From Desulfobulbaceae bacterium (GTDB lineage: Bacteria > Desulfobacterota > Desulfobulbia > Desulfobulbales > Desulfurivibrionaceae), in the NCBI GenBank assembly GCA_004332195.1, contig SJBG01000008.1, positions 38,207 through 102,206 of the forward strand: DNA of 64,000 bases, written 5' to 3'. Each line of letters starts with the position of its first letter. Position 1 is the first letter of the stretch. The translations under genes and the position numbers were made by a program. The notes below the pieces were generated by a model that saw only the letters and a program-made list of their open reading frames with translations, did no database searches and was not told where the DNA came from. Shown piece by piece: positions 29,415 through 38,615 of this stretch.

Positions 29415-29933
29415 ATGGATGACTTGATTACAGACAACTTGGTTTATATGCCGGATGACTTGGTTTATATGCGTCGGGCTCTGGTTGAGGCCCAGGCGGC
29501 GGCCGAACGTGACGAGGTCCCGGTGGGGGCAGTGCTGGTCGACCAGGCCGGAGAGCTTGTTGCTGCCGACGGCAATCGGACTATTGGGCGCTGCGACCCC
29601 AGCGCCCACGCGGAAATCCTGGTTCTCCGTCAGGCCGCGGCTCGGCTGAAAAACCACCGATTGATCGGCGCCACCCTTTATGTGAGCTTGGAGCCCTGCC
29701 TGATGTGTGTCGGGGCCATGATCCAGTCGCGGATTTCCCGCCTGGTTTTTGGGGCGCTTGATCCCAAGGCGGGATCTGTGGTTTCTCTTTATCAGTTGGC
29801 TGAAGATCCCCGTCTTAATCACCGTTTTGCCTCAAGCGGCGGGTTGTTGGCCGCAGAGTGCGGCGAGTTGCTGCGCGTTTTTTTTAAGGCTCGGCGCAGC
29901 GCAGCGCACCGCCACCTGGCCCACTTGGGTTGA
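29415..29933 (+). CDS. tadA: tRNA-specific adenosine deaminase
   Basis: VPVGAVLVDQAGELVA; CDPSAHAEILVLRQAA; LYVSLEPCLMCVGAMIQSRISRLVFGALDPKAGS. Confidence 0.95.
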   Translation: MDDLITDNLVYMPDDLVYMRRALVEAQAAAERDEVPVGAVLVDQAGELVAADGNRTIGRCDPSAHAEILVLRQAAARLKNHRLIGATLYVSLEPCLMCVGAMIQSRISRLVFGALDPKAGSVVSLYQLAEDPRLNHRFASSGGLLAAECGELLRVFFKARRSAAHRHLAHLG

Positions 29934-30054
29934 CCAATTTTATGCTTTCAAAAGTTGGCGATTCGTTGTAGTCTGACTTGGTTCAGGTGTTTATCGGCTT
30001 GGCAATGAGCAGCAATAGCCGGATGCTGGCCCGCGTCGACGCGGGCACTGTACA

Positions 30055-30143
<89 letters not shown>

Positions 30144-30176
30144 TATCGCAATTCAACAAAGTCCACACTGCCGAGT

Positions 30177-30210
30177 CCCCGAGCCCTGACAAGAGTTTCG
30201 GGGTTTGTTG
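30177..30210 (+). terminator. Possible terminator downstream of tRNA-Ser
   Basis: CCCCGA...TCGGGG followed by TTTGTTGGTT. Confidence 0.5.
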
Positions 30211-30310
30211 GTTCGCCACGGTCTAGTAAAATAGCCATTGACATTCGTTACTTTTTGGTGGTGATAATCGACTTTCTCAATCAAAGATGTCGGAGAATAT
30301 TGGAGCTTTT

Positions 30311-30967
30311 ATGACAAAAAGATATATTGCCGAATATGTTGGAACATTCATTCTGGTGTTTGTCGGCACGTCAGCAATTGTTGTAAACGACATCAGTGGC
30401 GGCGCGATCACTCACGTTGGAGTTGCAATGGTTTTCGGATTAGTGGTCGTCGCCGTTATCTATGCGCTAGGTGATATATCGGGAGCCCACATAAATCCGG
30501 CTGTAACCATTGGCTTTTGGTATGCGAAACGTTTTCCCGGTAAAGATGTAATTCCTTATATCACCAGCCAAGTTCTTGGAGCCATTTCAGCAAGTACTGT
30601 GGTCCTTCTTCTTTTTTGGGGACATCCTACCCTCGGTGCGACAACGCCATCAGGGACAGTTGCCCAGTCGTTCACGCTCGAAATACTGATAACATTTGTT
30701 TTAATGTTAACAATTATTGGTATTGCCACAAGTTCAAAGGAAAAAGGTCATATGGCCGGAGTGGCTATCGGCAGTGTCGTTGCCCTGGGGGCATTATTTG
30801 CTGGCCCTATTTCTGGCGCATCGATGAATCCGGCACGCTCCGTTGGTCCGGCATTACTTAGTGGAAATTTTGCGGAGATATGGATTTACATGGTTGCCCC
30901 GGTTATAGGAGCCTTAATTGCAATCTTTTGTTGTCGTTGCGTTGGCAAAAAAGAATGTTGCAGGTGA
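30311..30967 (+). CDS. MIP-family aquaporin/aquaglyceroporin
   Basis: EYVGTFILVFVGTSAI; SGAHINPAVTIG (NPA 1); SGASMNPARSVGPAL (NPA 2). Confidence 0.93.
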   Translation: MTKRYIAEYVGTFILVFVGTSAIVVNDISGGAITHVGVAMVFGLVVVAVIYALGDISGAHINPAVTIGFWYAKRFPGKDVIPYITSQVLGAISASTVVLLLFWGHPTLGATTPSGTVAQSFTLEILITFVLMLTIIGIATSSKEKGHMAGVAIGSVVALGALFAGPISGASMNPARSVGPALLSGNFAEIWIYMVAPVIGALIAIFCCRCVGKKECCR

Positions 30968-30973
30968 AAGCTC

Positions 30974-31369
30974 ATGAAAAGTGTTTTGTTCATTTGTGTC
31001 GAAAATTCATGTCGAAGCCAAATAGCGGAGGCGTTTGGAAAAATGTTGGGGCAAGATGTCATCGCATGTCATAGCAGTGGCTCCAGGCCATCCGGCATGA
31101 TCAACCAGAAAGCGATCGCCTCGATGAGAAAGGTTGGTTACGACCTTGCAACCCATATATCGAAATCATTAAACGAAATCCCTGACATTGAGTATGATCT
31201 AGCAATTACCATGGGATGCGAAGACAAATGCCCATGGGTCAGAGCAAAAGAAAGGCAAGACTGGAAAATCCCAGATCCAAAACACATGGACGCGGGTCAG
31301 CTCGACCAAATGCGCGACCTTATCCGGGGGAAAGTGACTAACCTTATAAGTAAATATAAAGGCACTTGA
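30974..31369 (+). CDS. arsC: Arsenate reductase (low-MW protein tyrosine phosphatase type)
   Basis: VLFICVENSCRSQIAEAFGKMLG catalytic loop; ITMGCEDKCPWVRAKERQDWKIPDP. Confidence 0.9.
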   Translation: MKSVLFICVENSCRSQIAEAFGKMLGQDVIACHSSGSRPSGMINQKAIASMRKVGYDLATHISKSLNEIPDIEYDLAITMGCEDKCPWVRAKERQDWKIPDPKHMDAGQLDQMRDLIRGKVTNLISKYKGT

Positions 31370-31511
31370 AATGGATCCCTGGTCAAGGACAACGGCTCCT
31401 CAATGTTGTTAACCGACTCATGGGTTTGTCGGAACGCACCCCGCCAGGGCGTACCCTGCGGTTCTGCGCCTCGACGTCGCAAGGGGTAAGCACGCGGAGC
31501 GCCATGATGGT

Positions 31512-32147
31512 TTAGTCGATGGCAGCGTGGTGAACGTCCCGGGGTTTTGCTCCGGGTTTGCGCCAGCAAAAAAGCCGCATCGGCGGCACGTTGAGCAGTT
31601 CCAGCTCTATCTCGGGTTTACCCAACAATTCGCGACCAAGGACAGCTACCCGATCCCAAACCTGGTAGGCGACAAACATGCCTCCTGGAGCCAGGGACGC
31701 CCATACTTCCCCGATAACCCGTCGCCCCAGCGCCGGTGACATAGTGGAAAAGGGGATGCCGGAAACCACCACGTCAGGAGCCCCAAAATCGTAACGAACG
31801 AGAATGTCGCGGATATGCTCAGCACTGCCCAAATGCACATTCAACCTGGAATCGTGGCTCTTGGTCAGAAGTTCGACAAACTCCGGGGTAATTTCAATGC
31901 TTAATAGCCGCGCCGTGGGCTTCATAGCATTCAGTATGGCGAAAGTCGTACCACCGGAGCCGGGTCCCAGTTCCACCACTAAACCGGCCTGACTGATTCC
32001 GGCGCACTTGATGAGCCGTCGCTCGAGAAAGCGCGAGCTGGGAACAATCGAGGCAACCTTTTCGGGAGAGCGCAAAAAAGCATGCAAAAAAGCAAGGTTA
32101 TTGCGCGATGATGACCGCTCTCGGTCGATCTGACCATCTTTACGCAC
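31512..32147 (-). CDS. Class I SAM-dependent methyltransferase, phospholipid N-methyltransferase-like
   Basis: SPEKVASIVPSSRFLERRLI; VVELGPGSGGTTFAIL; DVVVSGIPFSTMSPALGRRVI. Confidence 0.75.
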   Translation of the reverse strand: MRKDGQIDRERSSSRNNLAFLHAFLRSPEKVASIVPSSRFLERRLIKCAGISQAGLVVELGPGSGGTTFAILNAMKPTARLLSIEITPEFVELLTKSHDSRLNVHLGSAEHIRDILVRYDFGAPDVVVSGIPFSTMSPALGRRVIGEVWASLAPGGMFVAYQVWDRVAVLGRELLGKPEIELELLNVPPMRLFCWRKPGAKPRDVHHAAID

Positions 32148-32379
32148 ATTAAACTCCTTGGCCCGGCCATTGCCGTCTGCCTTTCAATTAAACAACGCGT
32201 ATCAATCTTGCCCGGTATTGGCAAAAAAGTTTTGTTGGCACCACTTTTAACCGCTCGAGTGCCTTTGCCTTATTACGTTCTTTTTACTTCTTCTATAAGC
32301 AACCGTCAACTTTCTGAGAGCTTCTTTCTGAGAGCTTGCGTGTTGAGAGCTTGCAGCGTGGGAGATCAACAAGCTCTCC

Positions 32380-34827
32380 TTAGAGGTCCCCCTTCAGCCA
32401 ACTGAAGGCCTGGCCGACGCTATCCAGCCTGAAAACCACCATGATACTATTTTCATCGACATGGCGGCGAGCCTCAATGTCCAGAGCCCAGCAGTGGGGC
32501 TTGTAAGTCATGGTCGAGACGGCCTCGGTGATGTGTTTATCACTGAAAGAGTATCTGAGCAAGCCCCGCAAGGTCACTGCGCTGCTGAGCGGAACTGTGA
32601 CCTGAGTGCTGAGATCATGAAGCTCTACTCCGGCGGTGGTGTAAAAATACGGTTCGACCATCGTGTCGTATTTCAAGAAACGGTAGTTGAGGCGCCATTG
32701 CAAACCGGTAGGTGCGATGTAGTCCCCCTGCAACTCGTGCCGGGTAAACCCTTCCCCGTACATGCTGAAATTGGTGCGATAACGAAAACTGAGCTGCGGG
32801 ATTGGGCTGGCCTGCAAGTCGAAACGCAGATCGGAAAACTCCCGGCGCGAGTCCGTCGGCCCCAGATTGCGGCGCCGCGCCTCGGCAATATCGTAGGTTT
32901 GCGTGATCTTGAAAGAGGCCAGGGCGCGGGAATAAAAGTCTCCTCCTCCAAAACCTGCGCCGAAACCTGCGCCGGAACCCGTGCCGTAATCGGCCGTGGA
33001 ACCTGCAATGTTTCGCGATCTAAGACCCGCCAGTTCGAAATAGTTGTTCAACTCGTAGGTTAGCCAGTTCTTGACCGCGAGACGATCAACGCTGTCAAGA
33101 TTAGGTAAGCGATCCTCGGCGCTCCGAGCAGTGTAATGGTAGATCAGGTTGGGTCGAACCATATGCTCCAACCAGCGCGGCCCCACCAAAGAGTCGGCAT
33201 GCCCGGGGAAACGAGGAAAACCGGTCAGATCAAACTCCCGGACCAGAGTGGTGGCCAAATTGGCCTCAAAATCAAAGGCGATGCGGTCCTGATAGCTGTT
33301 ATGCTCCCACTGATAACCCGCCCCATGGCTGGTCACCTGGTACATGGTCTGACGTGCTCCGATGGTGAGCTGACCCTCGGTCCAGCCCCGGCTGCGGGGC
33401 ATGGGGGCAATCAGACGGGGATGGAGATCGAGCCGGTGGGCCCCGATTCCCCGACTGCGCCAGTAATGGATATATTCACTGTGCCAAGCCAGGCTCAGAG
33501 GTAGAGGTAAACTTTCAATTGGTATACGACCGGAAAAAAGCAGCCGGGGCAAGGCCTGCAGGGGGGCGGGGCCAAGATAACGCCATGCGCTCTCACTTTT
33601 CTCAAGCACCCCGTCAGCATTATGATTGGCAAGCAGTTTCAGGCGGTGTCGACTGTCCTGTTGAAGCAAAAACTCCCCGGCCAGCAATGTTTGCGGGGTG
33701 CTTCTGGTCAGTTGTAAAGAAGATGGACGAGTGCTCAGGGAGGGGTTGGACAAATCGCGACCAAACATCTCCTTGAAATCCCGGTTGTTACGGTTGTATC
33801 CCTGAGAGCCGGAATTGAACTCCTGAATGAGGTCCTGGTCGGAGACCAGATCGAGATCAAGACGAAGAACCAGATTGTCACCAAGGTCGTGATTGGCCTT
33901 GCCCCGTAGCCAGTAGCGGTCGGTGCTGTCGCGCAGCAGGTTGTCGTCTCTGAAATCATCTTGATCACTGTCGAGATGGCGATCACGCAAAAAACTGGCG
34001 ATCAACATCCCCCGCGAGTCAGGAGTAACGACATAACGAAACTCGGCCCCGGCCAGCAGACCACGCTTGTCCATATAACGGGGGTAAAGGGTGAGGTCGG
34101 CGCTGGGCGAAATATTAATAAAATAGGGGAGATTGATGCCGAAACCATCCCGGCGGGAAAGCGACCATTCAGGAAAGAGAAAACCGCTTTGGCGGGTGAT
34201 CTTGGCCGGCAACAAGAGATACGGTGCGTAGAGTACCGGGACCTCCTTGATTTGGAAGCGGGGATGGTGAAGATGGGCCATGCCGTCCAGGGTGATATTG
34301 ACCCAACTGCTTTTCAGCGACCAGGCCGGTCGACAATTTTCATCGCCCGGGCGGCAAGCGGAAACCCAGGCATCGGCCAGTGAGTAAGTTTCTTCTCCGG
34401 TTTTTTTGATCTTGTCGCCCTTGATAAACAGGCCCCGGTCCACCAAATGGATCGTGGCCTGTTTAAGGGAACCGGTCTGGCTTTCCAGATGAAGGAAAGC
34501 GGCGGCGGCGGCGGTGCTTTTTTCAGGGGTCTCGATCGTGACCCGCCCCCGAGCCTCCACCACCCCCAGTTGCGGATCATAACTCATCCAGTCGGCCCGA
34601 ACTATCAAGGGTTCACCCTGAACTTCCGGCCGAGAAAGCACCACATCACCTTCGGCGATAATTTTCTGAGGCTCCTGCTGATGGCGGATCGTTTCAGCGC
34701 TGAGCTCCCAGCGCAACTCGCCCACTGCCTGAACATCCGGCACCGCCAACAACAGCCAACCAAGCAGCAGCGCCAAGGACAAGCTCAATTTAACGCTGCA
34801 AGCCTGTCGGGCTTTGATTGTAATCAC
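32380..34827 (-). CDS. lptD: LPS-assembly protein LptD
   Basis: Signal peptide, OstA-like N-term (ELSAETIRHQQEPQKIIAEGDVVLSRPEVQGEPLIVRADWMSYDPQLGVVEARGRV), WVSACRPGDENCRPAWSLKSSWV, FLFPEWSLSRRDGFGINLPYFINISPSADLTLYPRYMDKRG. Confidence 0.93.
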   Translation of the reverse strand: MITIKARQACSVKLSLSLALLLGWLLLAVPDVQAVGELRWELSAETIRHQQEPQKIIAEGDVVLSRPEVQGEPLIVRADWMSYDPQLGVVEARGRVTIETPEKSTAAAAAFLHLESQTGSLKQATIHLVDRGLFIKGDKIKKTGEETYSLADAWVSACRPGDENCRPAWSLKSSWVNITLDGMAHLHHPRFQIKEVPVLYAPYLLLPAKITRQSGFLFPEWSLSRRDGFGINLPYFINISPSADLTLYPRYMDKRGLLAGAEFRYVVTPDSRGMLIASFLRDRHLDSDQDDFRDDNLLRDSTDRYWLRGKANHDLGDNLVLRLDLDLVSDQDLIQEFNSGSQGYNRNNRDFKEMFGRDLSNPSLSTRPSSLQLTRSTPQTLLAGEFLLQQDSRHRLKLLANHNADGVLEKSESAWRYLGPAPLQALPRLLFSGRIPIESLPLPLSLAWHSEYIHYWRSRGIGAHRLDLHPRLIAPMPRSRGWTEGQLTIGARQTMYQVTSHGAGYQWEHNSYQDRIAFDFEANLATTLVREFDLTGFPRFPGHADSLVGPRWLEHMVRPNLIYHYTARSAEDRLPNLDSVDRLAVKNWLTYELNNYFELAGLRSRNIAGSTADYGTGSGAGFGAGFGGGDFYSRALASFKITQTYDIAEARRRNLGPTDSRREFSDLRFDLQASPIPQLSFRYRTNFSMYGEGFTRHELQGDYIAPTGLQWRLNYRFLKYDTMVEPYFYTTAGVELHDLSTQVTVPLSSAVTLRGLLRYSFSDKHITEAVSTMTYKPHCWALDIEARRHVDENSIMVVFRLDSVGQAFSWLKGDL

Positions 34828-35214
34828 ATCGTCCTCTATATTTTAAGAGTAGCCCCTGGATTTTGTAAACGTGACAAAAATAAGTGTTGGCGACAAAAAC
34901 ATGGTAACAAAAACAAGATGCAAAAAAACCTGAAAAAGGTAAAATCGCTCAGACCATTACCCCCCAGGATTAACAGCCAAAATTAATAACCATCAGAATT
35001 AACACCCAGGTAAACAACCTCAGAAAGCGCCTGTTTTCGTGAACGGACAGCGTAACAAACGTAGTGCTTGAATGTCATCCAAAAAAGTTGTTGTCAGCGG
35101 CTGTTGACCACCCCCCGCTGCTAAACATTTCTCAACTCTCCGTAATCTGGCCGCGAAAGTCCGGATAGCGCTGGATCACCAGGCGACCATTGAATCAATG
35201 TGAGGATTTTTATG

Positions 35215-36597
35215 ATGCCGACCAAGTATTTGCCTCTGGTGGCTTTAATCGGGCGGCCCAACGTCGGCAAGTCCAGCCTTTTCAACCGGCTCGTTGGTGC
35301 TCGTAAGGCCATTGTCGATCCCACCCCCGGGGTAACGCGCGACCGGCATTATGAAAAAGTCAGTTGGCAGGAGCGAGAGTTCATGCTGATCGACACCGGC
35401 GGCCTGGAAAGCGACGGTGGCTCGGAAATCAACCGGCTGATTGGGGAACAGACTCGCCAGGCAATGGCCGAAGCCGATGTGATCTTGTTGCTTTTTGACG
35501 GCCGAGAAGGGGTGCTGCCCGACGACCGGGAGGTGGTGGAAATTCTTCGTCGTTCAGCTAAAAAAGTCCACTATCTGGTCAACAAAATCGATACCTTCGA
35601 GCAGACCGCCAAGTTGCTGCCGCCCTTCTATGAACTGGGAGTGGCCGAACTCATGCCCGTCTCCGGGGCCCACGGCCTGGGTCTGAGCGATATTCTTGAT
35701 CGGGTCATCGCTGATTTGCCCGTTCAACCGGAGGAGGAGCCGACGGCCGGTGATCTCGACGGCTCGGCCCTCATTCGCATGGCTTTTATTGGCCGACCCA
35801 ACGTGGGAAAGTCGTCGCTAATTAACCGCCTGCTGGGTGAGGAACGGATGGTGGTCTCCGATCTGCCCGGCACCACTCGAGATTCGGTGGATACCCTGCT
35901 TGTTCGGGGGGACAAAAAATACCGACTCATCGATACCGCGGGAATCCGGCGCAAGGGCAAGGTGCGGGAGCGGGTGGAGAAGTTCAGCGTGGTTCGGGCC
36001 CTGCACACCCTGGAGCAATGTGATTTGGCCCTGATTATTATCGATGCGGAGGAGGGAGTCACCGAACAGGACACCAAAATTATTGGCTACGGCCTGGAGC
36101 GGGGCCGGGCTTGCCTGGTGCTGCTCAACAAATGGGATTTACTCAAAAACGACCGCAAAAAGCAACAACATCTGCTGAGCGAGGTTGAACGGGCGGTTCA
36201 TTTCGCCGGGTTTGCGCCAATACACCAAGTGTCCGCCCGCACCGGGATTGGGGTTGGCAAACTCTTCCCGCTGATCGATAAGGTTTACCAGCAATACAGT
36301 CAAAAATTTCCCACCGCTCGACTTAATCGGATTCTGGGCGAAGCGGTGCAGGCTCATCCCCCGGCCCTGCACCAGGGGCGGCGAATAAAGCTCTACTATG
36401 TCACCCAGATCGCCGCCGGCCCACCTACCCTGATTATCTTTACCAACGATCCCAAGGGGATTCATTTTTCCTACTTGCGCTTCCTAATCAATCAATTTCG
36501 CGAGGCCTTGGATTTAAGTCAAGTGCCCGTGCGGATTTTTTTCCGCCAAAGACCGCGACGGGGAGAGACAGCAACCGGAACATCTGTCAAGCAGTAA
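35215..36597 (+). CDS. der: Ribosome biogenesis GTPase Der (EngA); start could also be 35200
   Basis: Two G domains: LIGRPNVGKSSLFNRLVG and FIGRPNVGKSSLINRLLG; KH-like C-term. Confidence 0.96.
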   Translation: MPTKYLPLVALIGRPNVGKSSLFNRLVGARKAIVDPTPGVTRDRHYEKVSWQEREFMLIDTGGLESDGGSEINRLIGEQTRQAMAEADVILLLFDGREGVLPDDREVVEILRRSAKKVHYLVNKIDTFEQTAKLLPPFYELGVAELMPVSGAHGLGLSDILDRVIADLPVQPEEEPTAGDLDGSALIRMAFIGRPNVGKSSLINRLLGEERMVVSDLPGTTRDSVDTLLVRGDKKYRLIDTAGIRRKGKVRERVEKFSVVRALHTLEQCDLALIIIDAEEGVTEQDTKIIGYGLERGRACLVLLNKWDLLKNDRKKQQHLLSEVERAVHFAGFAPIHQVSARTGIGVGKLFPLIDKVYQQYSQKFPTARLNRILGEAVQAHPPALHQGRRIKLYYVTQIAAGPPTLIIFTNDPKGIHFSYLRFLINQFREALDLSQVPVRIFFRQRPRRGETATGTSVKQ

Positions 36598-38471
36598 TGT
36601 TTACCCCCCAACTGATCAAGAATGTAAGCGCCGGCCCCGGGGTTTATCTGATGCGGGATGCCGCCGACCAGGTGCTCTACGTTGGCAAGGCCATCAGCCT
36701 GCGCAAGCGCTTGCAATCCTATGTCAGGGTTGATTCCGGCACAAGCCGGGCCAAAACCGCGGCGCTGCTGAGCAAAGTCGCCGCGGTGAACACCATGCTC
36801 ACCCGCACCGCCAAGGAAGCCCTGATTCTTGAGGCGAGCCTGATCAAACAGCACCGTCCCCGATACAACGTCCTGCTCCGGGATGACAAAAGCTATCCTC
36901 ATCTTAAAGTAACAACTCAGGAAGAGTGGCCCCGGTTGCTGATGACCAGGAGAGTGATCAAAGACGGTGCCCGTTATTTCGGGCCCTACACCTCAGTCAC
37001 CGCCATGTGGGCGACCTTGCGGCTTCTTAACTCTCTTTTTCCCTTGCGTCGCTGCAAAACCTCAAAATTCAAGTCCGACCAGCGGGCCTGTCTGAATTTT
37101 GAGATGAAACGCTGCCCCGGCCCCTGTATCGCCAAAATCAGCCCGCAGGACTACCGGAAAAGGGTGGAAAGGGTGCTGACCACCCTGGAAGGCCGGAAAC
37201 GGGAATTGACCCGTGATCTCGAACAACAGATGAACACGGCGGCAGCTGGTCTGCGCTTTGAAGAGGCGGCGGCCCTGCGCGACCAGGTTCGGGCCCTCAA
37301 CCAGACCCTGGAAAAACAGGTGGTGTTGCTTCCCGATAAGCTGGGAGGCGATCAGGATGTTTTTGGTTTCATCCGGCAGCAAGATCAGGTGGCGGCGGCC
37401 CTGCTTTTGATGCGGGAAGGCGCCCTGGTCGATAAGCGAGAATTTTTCCTGGGTGAACCGGTGGGGGCAGACCGAGACATTTTAGCCGAACTGCTCAGGC
37501 GTTACTATGAGCCCGCGGAAAGACTGATTCCTCGTCGAATTTTCCTGCCTTTTATCCCCGAAGGCACAGGGGTTTTGGCCGAATGGCTCAGTGAAAAACG
37601 AGGCGGATCGGTACAACTTACAATTCCTCGGCGCGGGGATAAAAAAGCCCTGGTCGAATTGGCGACCGATAACGCCCTTCAAGGGTTAAAGGCTCGACAA
37701 CAACGGCAAGCAAGCTGGGAATACCTGACCGAGGCCATCCGGCGCAGCCTGCGGTTGCCTGCGCCGCCGCAACGAATCGAATGCCTGGATATCTCCAATT
37801 TTGGCGGTCATGAGGCCGTAGGTTCGCTGGTTGCTTTTCGCGATGGCCAAAAAGATTCCTCTCGTTACCGCCATTTTAAAATTCGCAGCCTGGATACGCC
37901 GGATGATTACGCGATGATGCGGGAAGTTCTGCGGCGTCATCTCAGCCACGGGGCCAAAGAACAGACCTTGCCCGATCTGTTGGTTCTCGACGGGGGCAAG
38001 GGTCAACTGGGGGTGGCCCAAGCGGTGATGGCTGAATTGAATTTAGTTCAAGGTCCGGCTCTGGCTGCCATTGCCAAGGACCGGCAGGATGAGGAGGGGG
38101 CGACGGTGGGAGAAAGAGTCTTTTGTCCGGGGCGCAAGAACCCTCTGGCCTTGGCCGCCCACTCCCCGGTGTTGCTGTTCTTGATGCGGATTCGTGATGA
38201 GGCCCATCGTTACGGCGTCACCTTTCATCGCAAGCTCCGCGGACAAAAACAATTATCCTCGCAGTTGGATCAAATTCCCGGGGTCGGCCCGGCCCGCAGG
38301 CAAGCCCTGCTCAAAACCCTGGGCAGCCTCCGAGCCGTTGCCGCAGCCAGCCGGGAAGAGCTGGCCGCCGTCTCCGGCATTGGCCCGGAACTGGCGACCA
38401 GCATCTACGCCCACCTCCATCCTGCGCTTGAGCGCTCCTCGAGTTTACCCGAATCTCCCCCTGTCTTCTGA
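36597..38471 (+). CDS. uvrC: Excinuclease ABC subunit C
   Basis: GVYLMRDAADQVLYVGKAISLRKRLQSYV; ECLDISNFGGHEAVGSLVAF; DLLVLDGGKGQLGVA; HhH C-term. Confidence 0.97.
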   Translation: MFTPQLIKNVSAGPGVYLMRDAADQVLYVGKAISLRKRLQSYVRVDSGTSRAKTAALLSKVAAVNTMLTRTAKEALILEASLIKQHRPRYNVLLRDDKSYPHLKVTTQEEWPRLLMTRRVIKDGARYFGPYTSVTAMWATLRLLNSLFPLRRCKTSKFKSDQRACLNFEMKRCPGPCIAKISPQDYRKRVERVLTTLEGRKRELTRDLEQQMNTAAAGLRFEEAAALRDQVRALNQTLEKQVVLLPDKLGGDQDVFGFIRQQDQVAAALLLMREGALVDKREFFLGEPVGADRDILAELLRRYYEPAERLIPRRIFLPFIPEGTGVLAEWLSEKRGGSVQLTIPRRGDKKALVELATDNALQGLKARQQRQASWEYLTEAIRRSLRLPAPPQRIECLDISNFGGHEAVGSLVAFRDGQKDSSRYRHFKIRSLDTPDDYAMMREVLRRHLSHGAKEQTLPDLLVLDGGKGQLGVAQAVMAELNLVQGPALAAIAKDRQDEEGATVGERVFCPGRKNPLALAAHSPVLLFLMRIRDEAHRYGVTFHRKLRGQKQLSSQLDQIPGVGPARRQALLKTLGSLRAVAAASREELAAVSGIGPELATSIYAHLHPALERSSSLPESPPVF

Positions 38472-38615
38472 ATACCTTGCCTCTTTTACTCTTGACCAGC
38501 TCTTTTTGACCCAAAACACTGGTCTTGATGACAAGTCCTTCTCTTATTTGCTTGAATCTGCTACACTGCGGGGACATTCGTTTTTCTTACTTTTATCTTC
38601 AGCCAAAGGATTCCC

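Noticed and set aside
29070-29822. 250-aa minus-strand ORF
   Set aside because: Antisense to the TrxB-like flavoprotein and tadA; no recognisable domain.
30144-31500. Possible genomic island bounded by tRNA-Ser
   Set aside because: No integrase and no repeated tRNA 3' end (GGTTCGAATCCCACCCTCTCCGCCA) found downstream, so an island call is not supported.
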